Source of the DNA: Vineibacter terrae
Lineage (GTDB): Bacteria; Pseudomonadota; Alphaproteobacteria; Reyranellales; Reyranellaceae
NCBI RefSeq assembly: GCF_008039615.1
Contig: NZ_VDUZ01000021.1
Coordinates: forward strand, 62,001 to 126,000
DNA: 64,000 nt
Direction: 5' to 3'
The notes under the pieces were generated by a model that worked only from the letters and a program-made list of their open reading frames with translations, was not told where the DNA came from and did not search any database. The stretch's first letter is position 1. Every line of letters starts with the position of its first letter. A program made the position numbers and the translations under genes. Shown here piece by piece: positions 45,776-56,811 of the stretch.

Positions 45776-46897
45776 CTAGTTGTTGTCAGGCGTCTGCTTC
45801 AGCAGCTCTTCTATCGGCAGCACGACGTCGCATTCCTTGAAGTCGGCGCCGGCCTGGAAATTATCGGGCAGCTTCGAGGAATAGTTGGCGCCGTCCTTGA
45901 GGTCCTTCGAGTAGAGGGTCGGCACCGGCAGCCCGACATGCTGCGGCAGCTTCTTGCCCTGCAGCAGCCCGATGAGCCCCTTCATCGCGACCACCGACAG
46001 CGCCGGCGATTGCACGCGGGCGATGCTGGTCCAGTCGTTCTGGTTGATGATGCGCAGCGAGCCGTTCTCGCCGGCGCCGCCCACGGGCACCTTCGGATGC
46101 TTGGCGTCGAGCAGCGCGTTCATCAGGCCGGTCGTGCCATGCTGTGTGACGAAGCCGATGAACTGCCCGTGCGTCGCGATGGCATCGGACACCACCCGCT
46201 GCACCGTGCCGTCGTCCCAGTTGCCGACGACGCTCACGATCTCGATCCCCGGCTTCTTGCCGAAGACGTTATGGAAGCCGATGGAGCGGTCGCGATCGAC
46301 CGAGTTGCCGGGCAGGCCGCGGATTTCCAGGACCTTGCCGGTCTTGGTCTTGAGGTTGTCGAAAACGAACTGGGACTTGACCTGCTCGAAGTCGATCTGC
46401 GGCTCGTTGACCAGCATGATGTCGGTGCTGTCGACGACGTTGTCGAACGACACCAGCAGCGTGCCGGCACGCCGGGCACGCGCGATCGTCGGGCCGAAGG
46501 ACGTCGGGTTGACCGCGATGAAGATGATGCCGTCGTAGCCGGCAGCGACGAGGTTATCGATCGCGGCGATCTGCGTGGCCACGTCGGTGCCCGTGCTGAT
46601 GATCTTCAACTCTTTGAAGTTCTTGGCATTTTCCGGTCGCGCCGCCCATGCCTTGAGGCTCTGGATCATCTGGATGCGCCAGCTGTTGCCGACGAAGCCG
46701 TTGACCAGCGCCAGGCGATACGGCCCTGGCTTCGCCGGATACGACAGCGTCTTCGTCGTGCCCGGCATCGGCTTGAAGCATTGCGGCTCGAACGCCTCCT
46801 GGGCGCTGGCCGATGTGGCGCCACCGAAGAGAAGCGCGCCGCCGAAAGCCGCGAGCATTCCCGCTCGGAATAAATGGGACCGAGTCAGCCTCGTCAT
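45776..46897 (-). CDS. Periplasmic binding protein of the CUT2-type ABC transporter
   Basis: The 373-residue protein starts MTRLTRSHLFRAGMLAAFGG with a signal peptide ending near ASA-QEA. The start at 46897 sits six bases after GGAGGAGG. The RbsB-like core shows ALVNGFVGNSWRIQMIQSLK, NLVAAGYDGIIFIAVNPTS and the ligand-domain hinge around VPVGGAGENGSLRI. It is larger than RbsB (about 300 residues), with an extra Cys-containing N-terminal segment (QCFKPMPG) and a C-terminal extension with another Cys. The ligand is unknown; similar proteins bind sugars, AI-2 and nucleosides. Confidence 0.9.
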   Translation of the reverse strand: MTRLTRSHLFRAGMLAAFGGALLFGGATSASAQEAFEPQCFKPMPGTTKTLSYPAKPGPYRLALVNGFVGNSWRIQMIQSLKAWAARPENAKNFKELKIISTGTDVATQIAAIDNLVAAGYDGIIFIAVNPTSFGPTIARARRAGTLLVSFDNVVDSTDIMLVNEPQIDFEQVKSQFVFDNLKTKTGKVLEIRGLPGNSVDRDRSIGFHNVFGKKPGIEIVSVVGNWDDGTVQRVVSDAIATHGQFIGFVTQHGTTGLMNALLDAKHPKVPVGGAGENGSLRIINQNDWTSIARVQSPALSVVAMKGLIGLLQGKKLPQHVGLPVPTLYSKDLKDGANYSSKLPDNFQAGADFKECDVVLPIEELLKQTPDNN

Positions 46898-47419
46898 GAG
46901 CATCCTCCTCCGAACGTTTCGTTCATTGCCGCTTCGCACGCCGGCTTGTTCAACTATGTCGCAGAGGAAGCAGGAGCGAAAATACATATATCTCCGGATT
47001 ATCGATCTAATTTTTAGATATCTGATATGACGATGCCTCGACATGTGCGATCGCTTCCCTGCATCCATGCCGCGTATGGTTCGACGATCTCGCACGCGGT
47101 GATGCGCCGGGCGAAGGCTGGACCGGACCGTGTCCACCCCGGCCAAATGGGCCGATGCTTGCACGCCGACTGCTACGCCTTGACAGAGCACGACCCTGAA
47201 AGTACCTGTTCGGCATGATTCAGCGCCCTGCGCCGCATGATGCCCGCCAAGCGGGTATTCGAACTTCTCACGACCGAACTTGAGGCGGCCGGGCGCTTTC
47301 TCCTGCGCGGGATGGCCCCCCGGCCCCAGGTGTCCCTGCAGCAGCCACGGACGATGGATGCTGCGGCGCCCGGACCTGTTCGGCCGGCGCGGTTGTTCTC
47401 CGAATTCGAGCCTGTACCC
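46898..47419. other. Divergent control region between the ABC operon and thrS
   Basis: About 520 bases without a supported gene. The part at 46975-47035 is strikingly AT-rich for this genome (ACATATATCTCC, CGATCTAATTTTTAGATATC) and holds the inverted repeat ATCTAA-TTT-TTAGAT (47005-47019), a possible operator. The rest (47040-47419) is an open thrS leader in the reading frame of thrS but lacks family similarity. Confidence 0.5.
47005..47019. promoter_or_regulatory. Candidate operator (inverted repeat in AT-rich tract)
   Basis: ATCTAA and TTAGAT are perfect inverted copies around TTT. The site is about 110 bp upstream of the binding-protein gene, and a second palindromic fragment (GATATCTGATATG) follows. 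A LacI- or LysR-type regulator could bind, but no direct evidence exists. Confidence 0.35.
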
Positions 47420-49363
47420 ATGATCAATATTTCCCTGCCGGACGGCAGCGTCCGGTCTTTCGAGCGTCCCGTGACGGGTGCCGAGCTTGCCGCCGGCATC
47501 GGCGCCGGCCTGGCCAAGGCTGCCCTGGCGATCAAGGTGGATGGCGAGATGCGTGATCTGGCGCGTCCGATCGACAAGGACGCCAGGGTTGCCATCGTCA
47601 CGGCCAAGGATCCCGATGCGCTCGAGCTGCTGCGCCACGACGCGGCCCACGTGCTGGCGCAGGCCGTGCAGGAGCTCTATCCGGGCACGCAGATCACGTT
47701 CGGTCCGGCAACGGAAAGCGGCTTCTACTACGATTTCGCGCGTGCCGAGCCGTTCACGCCCGAGGATTTCGAGAAGATCGAGAAGCGGATGGCGGAGATC
47801 GTCGACCGCGACCTGCCGATCGAGCGCGAGGTCTGGGACCGGGCCAGGCTCAAGAAGCACTTCCTGGAGCACGGCGAGACGTTCAAGGCCGAATGGTCCG
47901 ACGAGCTGCCCGCCGGTGAAGAGATCACGGTGTACCGCCAGGGCACGTGGCTGGACATGTGCAAGGGCCCCCACCTGCCGTCGACAGGCAAGCTGGGCAA
48001 GGCCTTCAAGCTGATGCGGGTGTCGGGGGCCTATTGGCGCGGCGATGCCAGGAATGCGCAGCTCCAGCGCGTCTACGGCACGGCCTTTTTCGACCGCAAG
48101 CAGCTCGACGCCTACCTGACGCAGCTCGAGGAGGCTGAGCGGCGCGACCATCGCAAGATCGGCAAGGAGATGGGCCTGTTCCATCAGCAGGAAGAGGCCG
48201 CCGGCATGGTGTTCTGGCACCCCAAGGGCTGGACGCTGTGGCGTGTCCTCGAGGACTACCTGCGACGGCGCCTGGACGAGGCAGGCTATCTCGAGGTCAA
48301 GACGCCCCAGCTCGTCGACCGACGCCTGTGGGAGGCGTCCGGCCACTGGGCCAAGTTTCGCGAGAACATGTATCTCTCGGAGAACGAGGAAGGCCTGCGC
48401 GCGTTCATGGACAACCAGGCCCAGCGTATCTTCGCGCTGAAACCCATGAACTGCCCCTGCCACGTGCAGATCTTCAACCAGGGCCTCAAGAGCTACCGCG
48501 ACCTGCCGTTGCGGCTGGCCGAGTTCGGCTCGTGCCACCGCTTCGAGCCGTCCGGCGCCCTGCACGGCATCATGCGGGTGCGCAACTTCACGCAGGACGA
48601 CGCGCACATCTTCTGCACCGAGGACCAGATCAAGGACGAGACGATCCGGTTCTGCGAGCTGCTGCGCCGCGTCTACGGCGACATGGGCTTCCCTGACTTC
48701 TTCGTGAAGTTCTCCGACCGGCCGCCGGTCCGCGTCGGCAGCGACGACGTATGGGACCAAGCCGAGAACGCCTTGAAGGAAGCGTCGCTGGCTGCCGGCC
48801 TGCAGTACCAGATCAATCCCGGCGAAGGTGCGTTCTACGGACCCAAGCTGGAGTTCGTGCTGCGTGACGCCATCGGCCGGGACTGGCAGTGCGGCACGCT
48901 GCAGGTCGACTTCCAGGTGCCCGGCCTGCTCGGCGCGAACTACGTGGCCGAGGACAGCTCGCGCCGGACACCGGTGATGCTGCACCGCGCAATCTTCGGC
49001 TCGTTCGAACGCTTCATCGGCATCCTGATCGAGCATTATGTGGGACGGTTCCCGCTCTGGATGTCGCCGACGCAAGCGGTGGTATGCACGATCGTGAACG
49101 ATGCCGATGCCTATGCCGGCGAGGTCGCATCAGCCCTTGCGGCCGCAGGGCTGCGGGTCGAGACGGACCGGCGCAACGAGAAGATCAACTACAAGGTCCG
49201 CGAGCACTCGCTGGCCAAGACGCCGGCGCTGATCGCCGTGGGCAAGCGGGACGTCGAGAATCGCACGGTCGCGATCCGCCGCCTGGGCTCGGAAAAGCAG
49301 GAAACCCTTGCGCTGGACGAGGCTGTCCATAGATTGTTGGAGGAAGCGCGTCCGCCACGTTAG
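47420..49363 (+). CDS. thrS: Threonine--tRNA ligase
   Basis: The 647-residue class II synthetase starts [17 protein letters not shown] (TGS domain). An editing domain follows with the metal-binding [17 protein letters not shown], then CKGPHL and a catalytic core with [43 protein letters not shown] and [14 protein letters not shown]. The C-terminal anticodon domain begins at [10 protein letters not shown]. The frame is open upstream to 47237, but the conserved family start fits 47420. It is followed by infC after 100 bp, as in many proteobacteria. Confidence 0.97.
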   Translation: MINISLPDGSVRSFERPVTGAELAAGIGAGLAKAALAIKVDGEMRDLARPIDKDARVAIVTAKDPDALELLRHDAAHVLAQAVQELYPGTQITFGPATESGFYYDFARAEPFTPEDFEKIEKRMAEIVDRDLPIEREVWDRARLKKHFLEHGETFKAEWSDELPAGEEITVYRQGTWLDMCKGPHLPSTGKLGKAFKLMRVSGAYWRGDARNAQLQRVYGTAFFDRKQLDAYLTQLEEAERRDHRKIGKEMGLFHQQEEAAGMVFWHPKGWTLWRVLEDYLRRRLDEAGYLEVKTPQLVDRRLWEASGHWAKFRENMYLSENEEGLRAFMDNQAQRIFALKPMNCPCHVQIFNQGLKSYRDLPLRLAEFGSCHRFEPSGALHGIMRVRNFTQDDAHIFCTEDQIKDETIRFCELLRRVYGDMGFPDFFVKFSDRPPVRVGSDDVWDQAENALKEASLAAGLQYQINPGEGAFYGPKLEFVLRDAIGRDWQCGTLQVDFQVPGLLGANYVAEDSSRRTPVMLHRAIFGSFERFIGILIEHYVGRFPLWMSPTQAVVCTIVNDADAYAGEVASALAAAGLRVETDRRNEKINYKVREHSLAKTPALIAVGKRDVENRTVAIRRLGSEKQETLALDEAVHRLLEEARPPR

Positions 49364-49463
49364 ACGGTGCGCCGCAGCATAAAGTCGGGTGGGGTCCGGT
49401 CGGCCCTGCCCGCGTCCCGCCACCCGCGGCCCTGCCGCGGGGGCATCAACACAGGAGACGACG

Positions 49464-50000
49464 ATAGCCAGACCGATGCAGCAATCCGCGCCCACCCGCG
49501 AGGGTCCGCGCGTGAATCGCGAGATCCGGGCCTACAATGTCCGGCTGATCAGCGAGACTGGCGACATGATAGGGGTGCTCGACACCCGGGAAGCCATCGA
49601 AATGGCGATGGAAGCCGGCTTGGACCTGATCGAGATCTCGCCCAATGCCGATCCGCCGGTGTGCAAGATCGGGGATTTCGGCAAGTTCAAGTACGAGATG
49701 CAGAAGAAGGCCAACGAGGCCCGCAAGAAGCAGAAAGTCATCGAGGTCAAGGAAATCAAGCTGCGCCCCGGCATTGACGACCACGACTACGATGTGAAGA
49801 TGCGTCAGATGCGGACCTTTCTCGGGGAAGGCGACAAGGTGAAAGTCACGTTGCGCTTCCGTGGCCGCGAGATGGCGCACCAGGATCTGGGCATGAAGGT
49901 GCTTGAACGCGTGCGCGACGACACGGCCGACCTGTCGAAGATCGAGCAGTTTCCCAAGCTGGAAGGCCGCCAGATGGTGATGGTGCTCGCCTCGAAGTAG
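49464..50000 (+). CDS. infC: Translation initiation factor IF-3 (probable AUA start)
   Basis: The protein has the IF-3 N domain ([32 protein letters not shown]), the lysine-rich linker ([15 protein letters not shown]) and the C domain ([36 protein letters not shown]). An AGGAG Shine-Dalgarno at 49453-49457 is placed six bases before ATA 49464. The first in-frame ATG (49476) is 18 bases away and too far. IF-3 rejects non-AUG/GUG/UUG starts, so an AUA start allows the protein to limit its own synthesis, as known for AUU in Escherichia coli. Length is 178 residues with the ATA start. Confidence 0.93.
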   Translation: MARPMQQSAPTREGPRVNREIRAYNVRLISETGDMIGVLDTREAIEMAMEAGLDLIEISPNADPPVCKIGDFGKFKYEMQKKANEARKKQKVIEVKEIKLRPGIDDHDYDVKMRQMRTFLGEGDKVKVTLRFRGREMAHQDLGMKVLERVRDDTADLSKIEQFPKLEGRQMVMVLASK

Positions 50001-50006
50001 GAGAGC

Positions 50007-50795
50007 ATGGCCGATTTCCATGTCGATCTGCCGGACCGACGGATCCGCGCCCGTTGGATCAGCCGGGACGGCAGCTCGTCGCGCCCGACATTCGTCTTCC
50101 TGCATGAGGGCCTGGGCTGCGTGGAGATGTGGCGGGATTTCCCGGCGCGGCTGTGCACCCACACCGGCTCCCGCGGACTGGCGTATGACCGCACCGGCTA
50201 TGGCCAATCCTCACCATGGCCGGCCGCCCCCGGCCTGCGCTACATGGAGATCGAAGCCGATGATGTCCTGCCCCGCCTGCTCGCCGCGGTCGGGATCACG
50301 GATTGCATCCTCGTGGGCCACAGCGATGGCGGCACGATCGCGCTGAATTACGCCGCGACCAACCCGGCGCCGCTGCACGGCGTGGTGACGCTGGCGGCCC
50401 ACGCGATCAACGAGCCGGTCTGTGTCGCCAGCATCGTCACGGCCAAGGCGGCGTTCGAGACCGGCGATCTGCGCGCCCGCCTGGCGCGCTACCACGGCAG
50501 CAATGTCGATGGTGCGTTCCGGCTGTGGAGCGACGCCTGGCTGGCGCCGGGCTTCGAGCCGATGGATGCCGCCGGACGGCTGCCGGGCGTCGAGATCCCG
50601 GTGCAGGCGATTCAGGGCGAAGACGATGAGTATGGCAGCGAGCTGCAGCTCGGCATCATCGCCGGCAAGGTGTCCGGCTACTGCGAGACGCGCCTGATCC
50701 CCGATTGCGGCCACAGCCCGCACCTGCAGCAGCCCGACCGGGTGATCACGGAAATCGCCCGCTTCATCGGCCCGCTGGGCAGCGAAGGCATGTGA
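50007..50795 (+). CDS. Alpha/beta hydrolase
   Basis: The 262-residue enzyme has the fold signatures FVFLHEGLGCVEMW (oxyanion hole), YDRTGYGQSS, nucleophile elbow LVGHSDGGTIALNY (Ser near residue 105), an Asp in IQGEDDEYG and His in PDCGHSPHLQQPD. It starts six bases after the infC stop, so it may be read through from the infC transcript. The substrate is unknown. Confidence 0.87.
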   Translation: MADFHVDLPDRRIRARWISRDGSSSRPTFVFLHEGLGCVEMWRDFPARLCTHTGSRGLAYDRTGYGQSSPWPAAPGLRYMEIEADDVLPRLLAAVGITDCILVGHSDGGTIALNYAATNPAPLHGVVTLAAHAINEPVCVASIVTAKAAFETGDLRARLARYHGSNVDGAFRLWSDAWLAPGFEPMDAAGRLPGVEIPVQAIQGEDDEYGSELQLGIIAGKVSGYCETRLIPDCGHSPHLQQPDRVITEIARFIGPLGSEGM

Positions 50796-50844
50796 GCGCA
50801 TTCAGACATCCGCGCTGCCATCCCGAGCGAGGCGAGGCTGGCGA

Positions 50845-51882
50845 TCAACGCAAGCGCTTGAGCTCGGCGGCCGCCGCCCAGTTGGCGAAATGGGTAATGC
50901 CGCAACGCGCCTGGGTCAGGCGCAGCAGCTCCCGGGCGCGGGCCTGATTACCCTGCCGCACTGTGTCCATGGCCATGAAGTAGGACGCCAGGCAGCGCCC
51001 GTCGGACTGCCGCGCGTCCTTGTCCGTTTCGGCAGCGATCTCCAGCTCCCCGACGGTGAGGCGCCCGGCCAGGAAACGGGCGATCGGCGCCGGCCAGGCC
51101 TCAGGCTCGCCGTAGCTGCGCAGATCCGACGTCAGCAACCCGCGCGCATCGCGGCGCAGCTTCACATTGTTGGCGTAGCGCCACAGCACCAGATGGATCG
51201 GCCGCGACACCGACGAGCCTGTCTGCAACAGATAATCCAGGTCGCCGACCGCTTCCTTGTAGTTACCGTTGGTGTAATAGGCCTGCGCCCGCAGCCGGCG
51301 CACCACGTCGCTGGTATCGGCGTTCAGGTTGAAGTCGGCCAGGGCCAGCGCGTAGTCGCCCTGCATCATCCGCGCCTGGCCCCGGGTCGTGATCAACGGC
51401 GCATAGCCCGGCTGGTCCTGCAGGGCACGGTCGACGAGGTCGATGGCGGGCTGGGTCCGGCCGGACGCCGCCATGTCGCGGGCCCGGCTCGCCAGCAGGT
51501 CGTACTTCAATGTCGGGTCGGTCCGCAGCGCCCGCTCGATGTCACGATCGGCCTGGGCCTGGTTGCCGGAGGTCAGATTGAGCATGGCGCGGTGCATCAG
51601 GAGGCTGCCGCGCTCCTTGGCGGACAGCTCCCTGCGCTCCAGCTCGCGATCCACGGCGGCCACGGAATTGATGGCGCCGACCAGGCCATGCGGCAGCGGG
51701 TTGGGCGGGCCGTCAGCGCCGCCCTCCTGCCGATTGAAATCCCGCGCCATCGGGTCCCAGTCACGGTCCATCGGCACGCCGGTCTGCGCGGCCAGCGGCG
51801 CGGCCAGCGCCGCGGCCAGCGCCGCGACCATCGTCGCCACACCAAGCCCGAGGAGGAAACCGCGCATGCCCTGGTTCTCCAT
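50845..51882 (-). CDS. Exported TPR-rich protein of unknown function
   Basis: The 345-residue product starts MENQGMRGFLLGLG (an inner ATG at 51867 is also possible). The signal peptide is Ala-rich, with a short DNA repeat encoding ALAAALAAPLAAQ (51784-51830). The body consists of TPR-like helices (NLTSGNQAQADRDIERAL, GYAPLITTRGQARMMQGDY). No enzymatic motif is present. It is divergent from acnA and converges on the hydrolase gene. Confidence 0.72.
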   Translation of the reverse strand: MENQGMRGFLLGLGVATMVAALAAALAAPLAAQTGVPMDRDWDPMARDFNRQEGGADGPPNPLPHGLVGAINSVAAVDRELERRELSAKERGSLLMHRAMLNLTSGNQAQADRDIERALRTDPTLKYDLLASRARDMAASGRTQPAIDLVDRALQDQPGYAPLITTRGQARMMQGDYALALADFNLNADTSDVVRRLRAQAYYTNGNYKEAVGDLDYLLQTGSSVSRPIHLVLWRYANNVKLRRDARGLLTSDLRSYGEPEAWPAPIARFLAGRLTVGELEIAAETDKDARQSDGRCLASYFMAMDTVRQGNQARARELLRLTQARCGITHFANWAAAAELKRLR

Positions 51883-52039
51883 ATCTCGACCCGGAGGGCA
51901 GACCAGCGGCGATGGACCCATCGGGCCGCACGAACCTGCCCATCCAGCATACAACGCGAGCACACGCCGATCGTATCCGGTCAGGCCTGCTCTAGCGCGT
52001 CACAAGCGCGCGTGAAACAACGAACTGATTTGACGGATT

Positions 52040-52056
52040 GCCCCTCCCGGAGGGGC
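52040..52056. terminator. Small GC hairpin upstream of acnA
   Basis: GCCCCTC-CCG-GAGGGGC forms a 7-bp stem followed by CTATTTT on the plus strand. Both flanking genes point away from it, so it is more likely a REP-like palindrome or leader hairpin than a true terminator. Confidence 0.35.
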
Positions 52057-52116
52057 GGCCTATTTTCACGCTAACATTCCGCTGCCCCCGACGATGCACC
52101 CCAGGAGAGACGGACA

Positions 52117-54810
<2,694 letters not shown>

Positions 54811-54861
54811 GGAGCGGCGGCTCGATCACCGATGCCACATCGCTGGCACGATGTATCCTGT

Positions 54862-54884
54862 GCCTTCCCCCGGAGGGGGAAGGC
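54862..54884 (+). terminator. Hairpin downstream of acnA
   Basis: GCCTTCCCC and GGGGAAGGC form a 9-bp stem with a five-base loop, 52 bp after the acnA stop. The hairpin resembles the CCCTCCCGGAGGG palindrome upstream of the gene, so both may be dispersed repeats. Confidence 0.5.
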
Positions 54885-54891
54885 CTAGCAC

Positions 54892-56040
54892 ATGGCTGAA
54901 GCCCCGCCACAGCCAGCACGACATGCCTGTTCGGGCTATGCCGGCCTGGCTGTGGTGGTTCCCGACCTGGCGGCATCCGTGGCGTTCCACCGCCGCTGGC
55001 TGCCGCTGCTGGGCTTCCGCCGCATCGGCAGCGATGCGGACGGCGCCTTGTTCATGCGCCGCTACGACCACCTGATGCTGCGCCAGGCGATCGACGGGCG
55101 CCCGCCGACGGGTGGCATCACTATCGCGCTCCATGCCGACAGCCGCACGCAGGTGGACGCGATCCATGCGCAGCTCCTCGCCCTGGGCGCCGAAGCGCTC
55201 AGCCCGCCACAGGAGCAAGCCTATTTCGCGCCGGGCTACTATGCCTGTGGCGTGCGAACCCCGGACGGGCTGCGTTTCGACATCGTGCATCGCTGGCCGG
55301 ACCTGCCGGAGATCGCCGGGACCGAGCTGGTCCGCCTGCCGGGCGCCGACGGCATGACCCTGGGCGGCTATCTGTTCAAGCCGGAAGCGGGGCAACCGCC
55401 CCATCCGGCGCTCGTCCTGCTGCACGGCTTCGGGCGCGACGCCTGGACGGAGCGGCACCTGGCCGAGCTCGCGGCAGCCTCGGGCTACAAGGTGCTGGTG
55501 CTGGCCCTGCGGGGCTGGCTCGGGTCCGACGGCGACAGCGACCAGGGCCTGCGGCAACCCGACGACGTTGTGGCGGCGATCGACTGGCTGCGGCGGCTGC
55601 CGTCGGTGGACCCCAGCCGCATCGGCCTGATCGGCTCCTCCATGGGCGGGCAGATCGCATTGCTCACCGCGGCACGGCACCCGCCGATCCGCTGCGTGGC
55701 CGCGCTGTTCCCGCCGACCGACCTGGAGCACTGGTACACCGCCAATCCCCATATGCAACCCTACCTGGACGACCTGGCGGACGCCGAGGGCTTGCAGCTG
55801 CGTTCTCCCATCCATCACGTAGGCGATATCGACGTACCCGTGCTGCTGCTGCATGGCGACGCCGATGAGAACGTCCCGCTCGACCAGAGCCTGCGCATGA
55901 CCGAAATGTTGCGCGAAGCCGGCAAGGAAGCCGATCTGCTGATCGTCTCGGGCGCGAGCCACTTTTTCTCGGTGCGCGAGAACGCGATTGCGCGGCAGCG
56001 TCTGTTTGCCTTCCTGCGCCAGCACCTCAGCCGGCGCTGA
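54892..56040 (+). CDS. VOC (glyoxalase-fold) domain fused to an alpha/beta hydrolase
   Basis: The 382-residue protein is a two-domain fusion. Residues about 12-128 form a VOC/glyoxalase fold (AGLAVVVPDLAASVAFHRRW, GGITIALHADSRTQVDAI, GYYACGVRTPDGLRFDIVHR). Residues about 135-380 form a dienelactone-hydrolase/prolyl-oligopeptidase-like hydrolase with LLHGFGRDAW, nucleophile GLIGSSMGGQIA (Ser 249), Asp in LLHGDADENVPL and His in SGASHFFS. Fusion suggests that one compound is first bound or isomerised, then hydrolysed. I do not know a characterised enzyme of this architecture. Confidence 0.85.
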   Translation: MAEAPPQPARHACSGYAGLAVVVPDLAASVAFHRRWLPLLGFRRIGSDADGALFMRRYDHLMLRQAIDGRPPTGGITIALHADSRTQVDAIHAQLLALGAEALSPPQEQAYFAPGYYACGVRTPDGLRFDIVHRWPDLPEIAGTELVRLPGADGMTLGGYLFKPEAGQPPHPALVLLHGFGRDAWTERHLAELAAASGYKVLVLALRGWLGSDGDSDQGLRQPDDVVAAIDWLRRLPSVDPSRIGLIGSSMGGQIALLTAARHPPIRCVAALFPPTDLEHWYTANPHMQPYLDDLADAEGLQLRSPIHHVGDIDVPVLLLHGDADENVPLDQSLRMTEMLREAGKEADLLIVSGASHFFSVRENAIARQRLFAFLRQHLSRR

Positions 56041-56268
56041 CGGAGCCATGCGGCAACGCCCATGCACGCATGCGCGACTGCTCAAATTTTCGGCTGGCGC
56101 TCTGGTCCGCTGACAAAAGGCTGACGAAAGATGGCCACGGGGTGACGCACGGGTCGCTGGCGAGGGAGAATCGGGTGGCGGCGAGGCTAAGTTCTGCTAA
56201 ATCACACATGAGTTTTATGCGAGGGAAAAGCTGCCTGGCACAATGGGCGGCATCCGGGAGGACTCTAC
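56041..56268. other. Upstream region of the TRAP operon
   Basis: These 228 bases hold no supported ORF. A moderately AT-rich stretch (AAGTTCTGCTAAATCACACA to TTTTATGCG, 56187-56222) may contain the promoter; no convincing -35/-10 pair is identified. Confidence 0.35.
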
Positions 56269-56811
56269 GTGAGATTGCTGCTTGGTTTCAGCGCGTTCGT
56301 TGACGGGCTCAACGAGCGTCTCGGCAGGATTTGTGACTGGCTCGTCCTGCTGGCCTGCGTCGTGAGCGCCGGCAATGCGATGGTGCGGTATGCCTATGAT
56401 ACCAGCTCCAACGCCTGGCTCGAGATCCAATGGTACATGTTCGCCGTCATCGTCATGTTCGGCGCCTCGTACACCCTGAAGAAGAATGAGCACGTGCGGG
56501 TCGACATCGTCTACATGATGTTGAGCGAGCGTCAGCAGATCTGGGTCGACATCATCGGCATCATCCTTTTCCTGATGCCCGCCTGTGTCCTGCTCGGCTG
56601 GCTCTCCTGGCCGTTCTTCCTGCAGGCCTACGCGGTTGACGAGCATTCGAGCAATGCCGGTGGCTTGCTGCGCTGGCCGATCAAGCTTGTCATGCCTGTC
56701 GGCTTCGCGCTCCTGGCGTTGCAGGGATTGTCCGAGCTGATCAAGCGGGTCGCCGCGCTCGAGGGCCTGAAGGTCGCACTGGAAACGAAATACGAGAGGC
56801 CAGTGCAATGA
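56269..56811 (+). CDS. dctQ: TRAP transporter small permease (DctQ family)
   Basis: The 180-residue membrane protein starts at GTG 56269 after GGGAGGA. It has four hydrophobic helices and the family motif region WLEIQWYMFAVIVMFGASYTL with KKNEHVRVDIVY. DctQ is the small subunit of a tripartite, Na+-coupled carboxylate-type importer. Its stop overlaps the dctM start (ATGA). Confidence 0.93.
   Translation: MRLLLGFSAFVDGLNERLGRICDWLVLLACVVSAGNAMVRYAYDTSSNAWLEIQWYMFAVIVMFGASYTLKKNEHVRVDIVYMMLSERQQIWVDIIGIILFLMPACVLLGWLSWPFFLQAYAVDEHSSNAGGLLRWPIKLVMPVGFALLALQGLSELIKRVAALEGLKVALETKYERPVQ

Noticed and set aside
47237-47419. Upstream extension of the thrS frame
   Set aside because: It is not conserved-looking; the family start MINISLPDG is at 47420.
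45776-49075. A 1099-codon minus-strand frame
   Set aside because: Only 45776-46897 encodes the binding protein. The rest is antisense to thrS.
51784-51830. Short repeat of GCCGCGGCCAGC units
   Set aside because: It encodes the Ala-rich signal peptide of the TPR protein and is too short for a functional repeat array.
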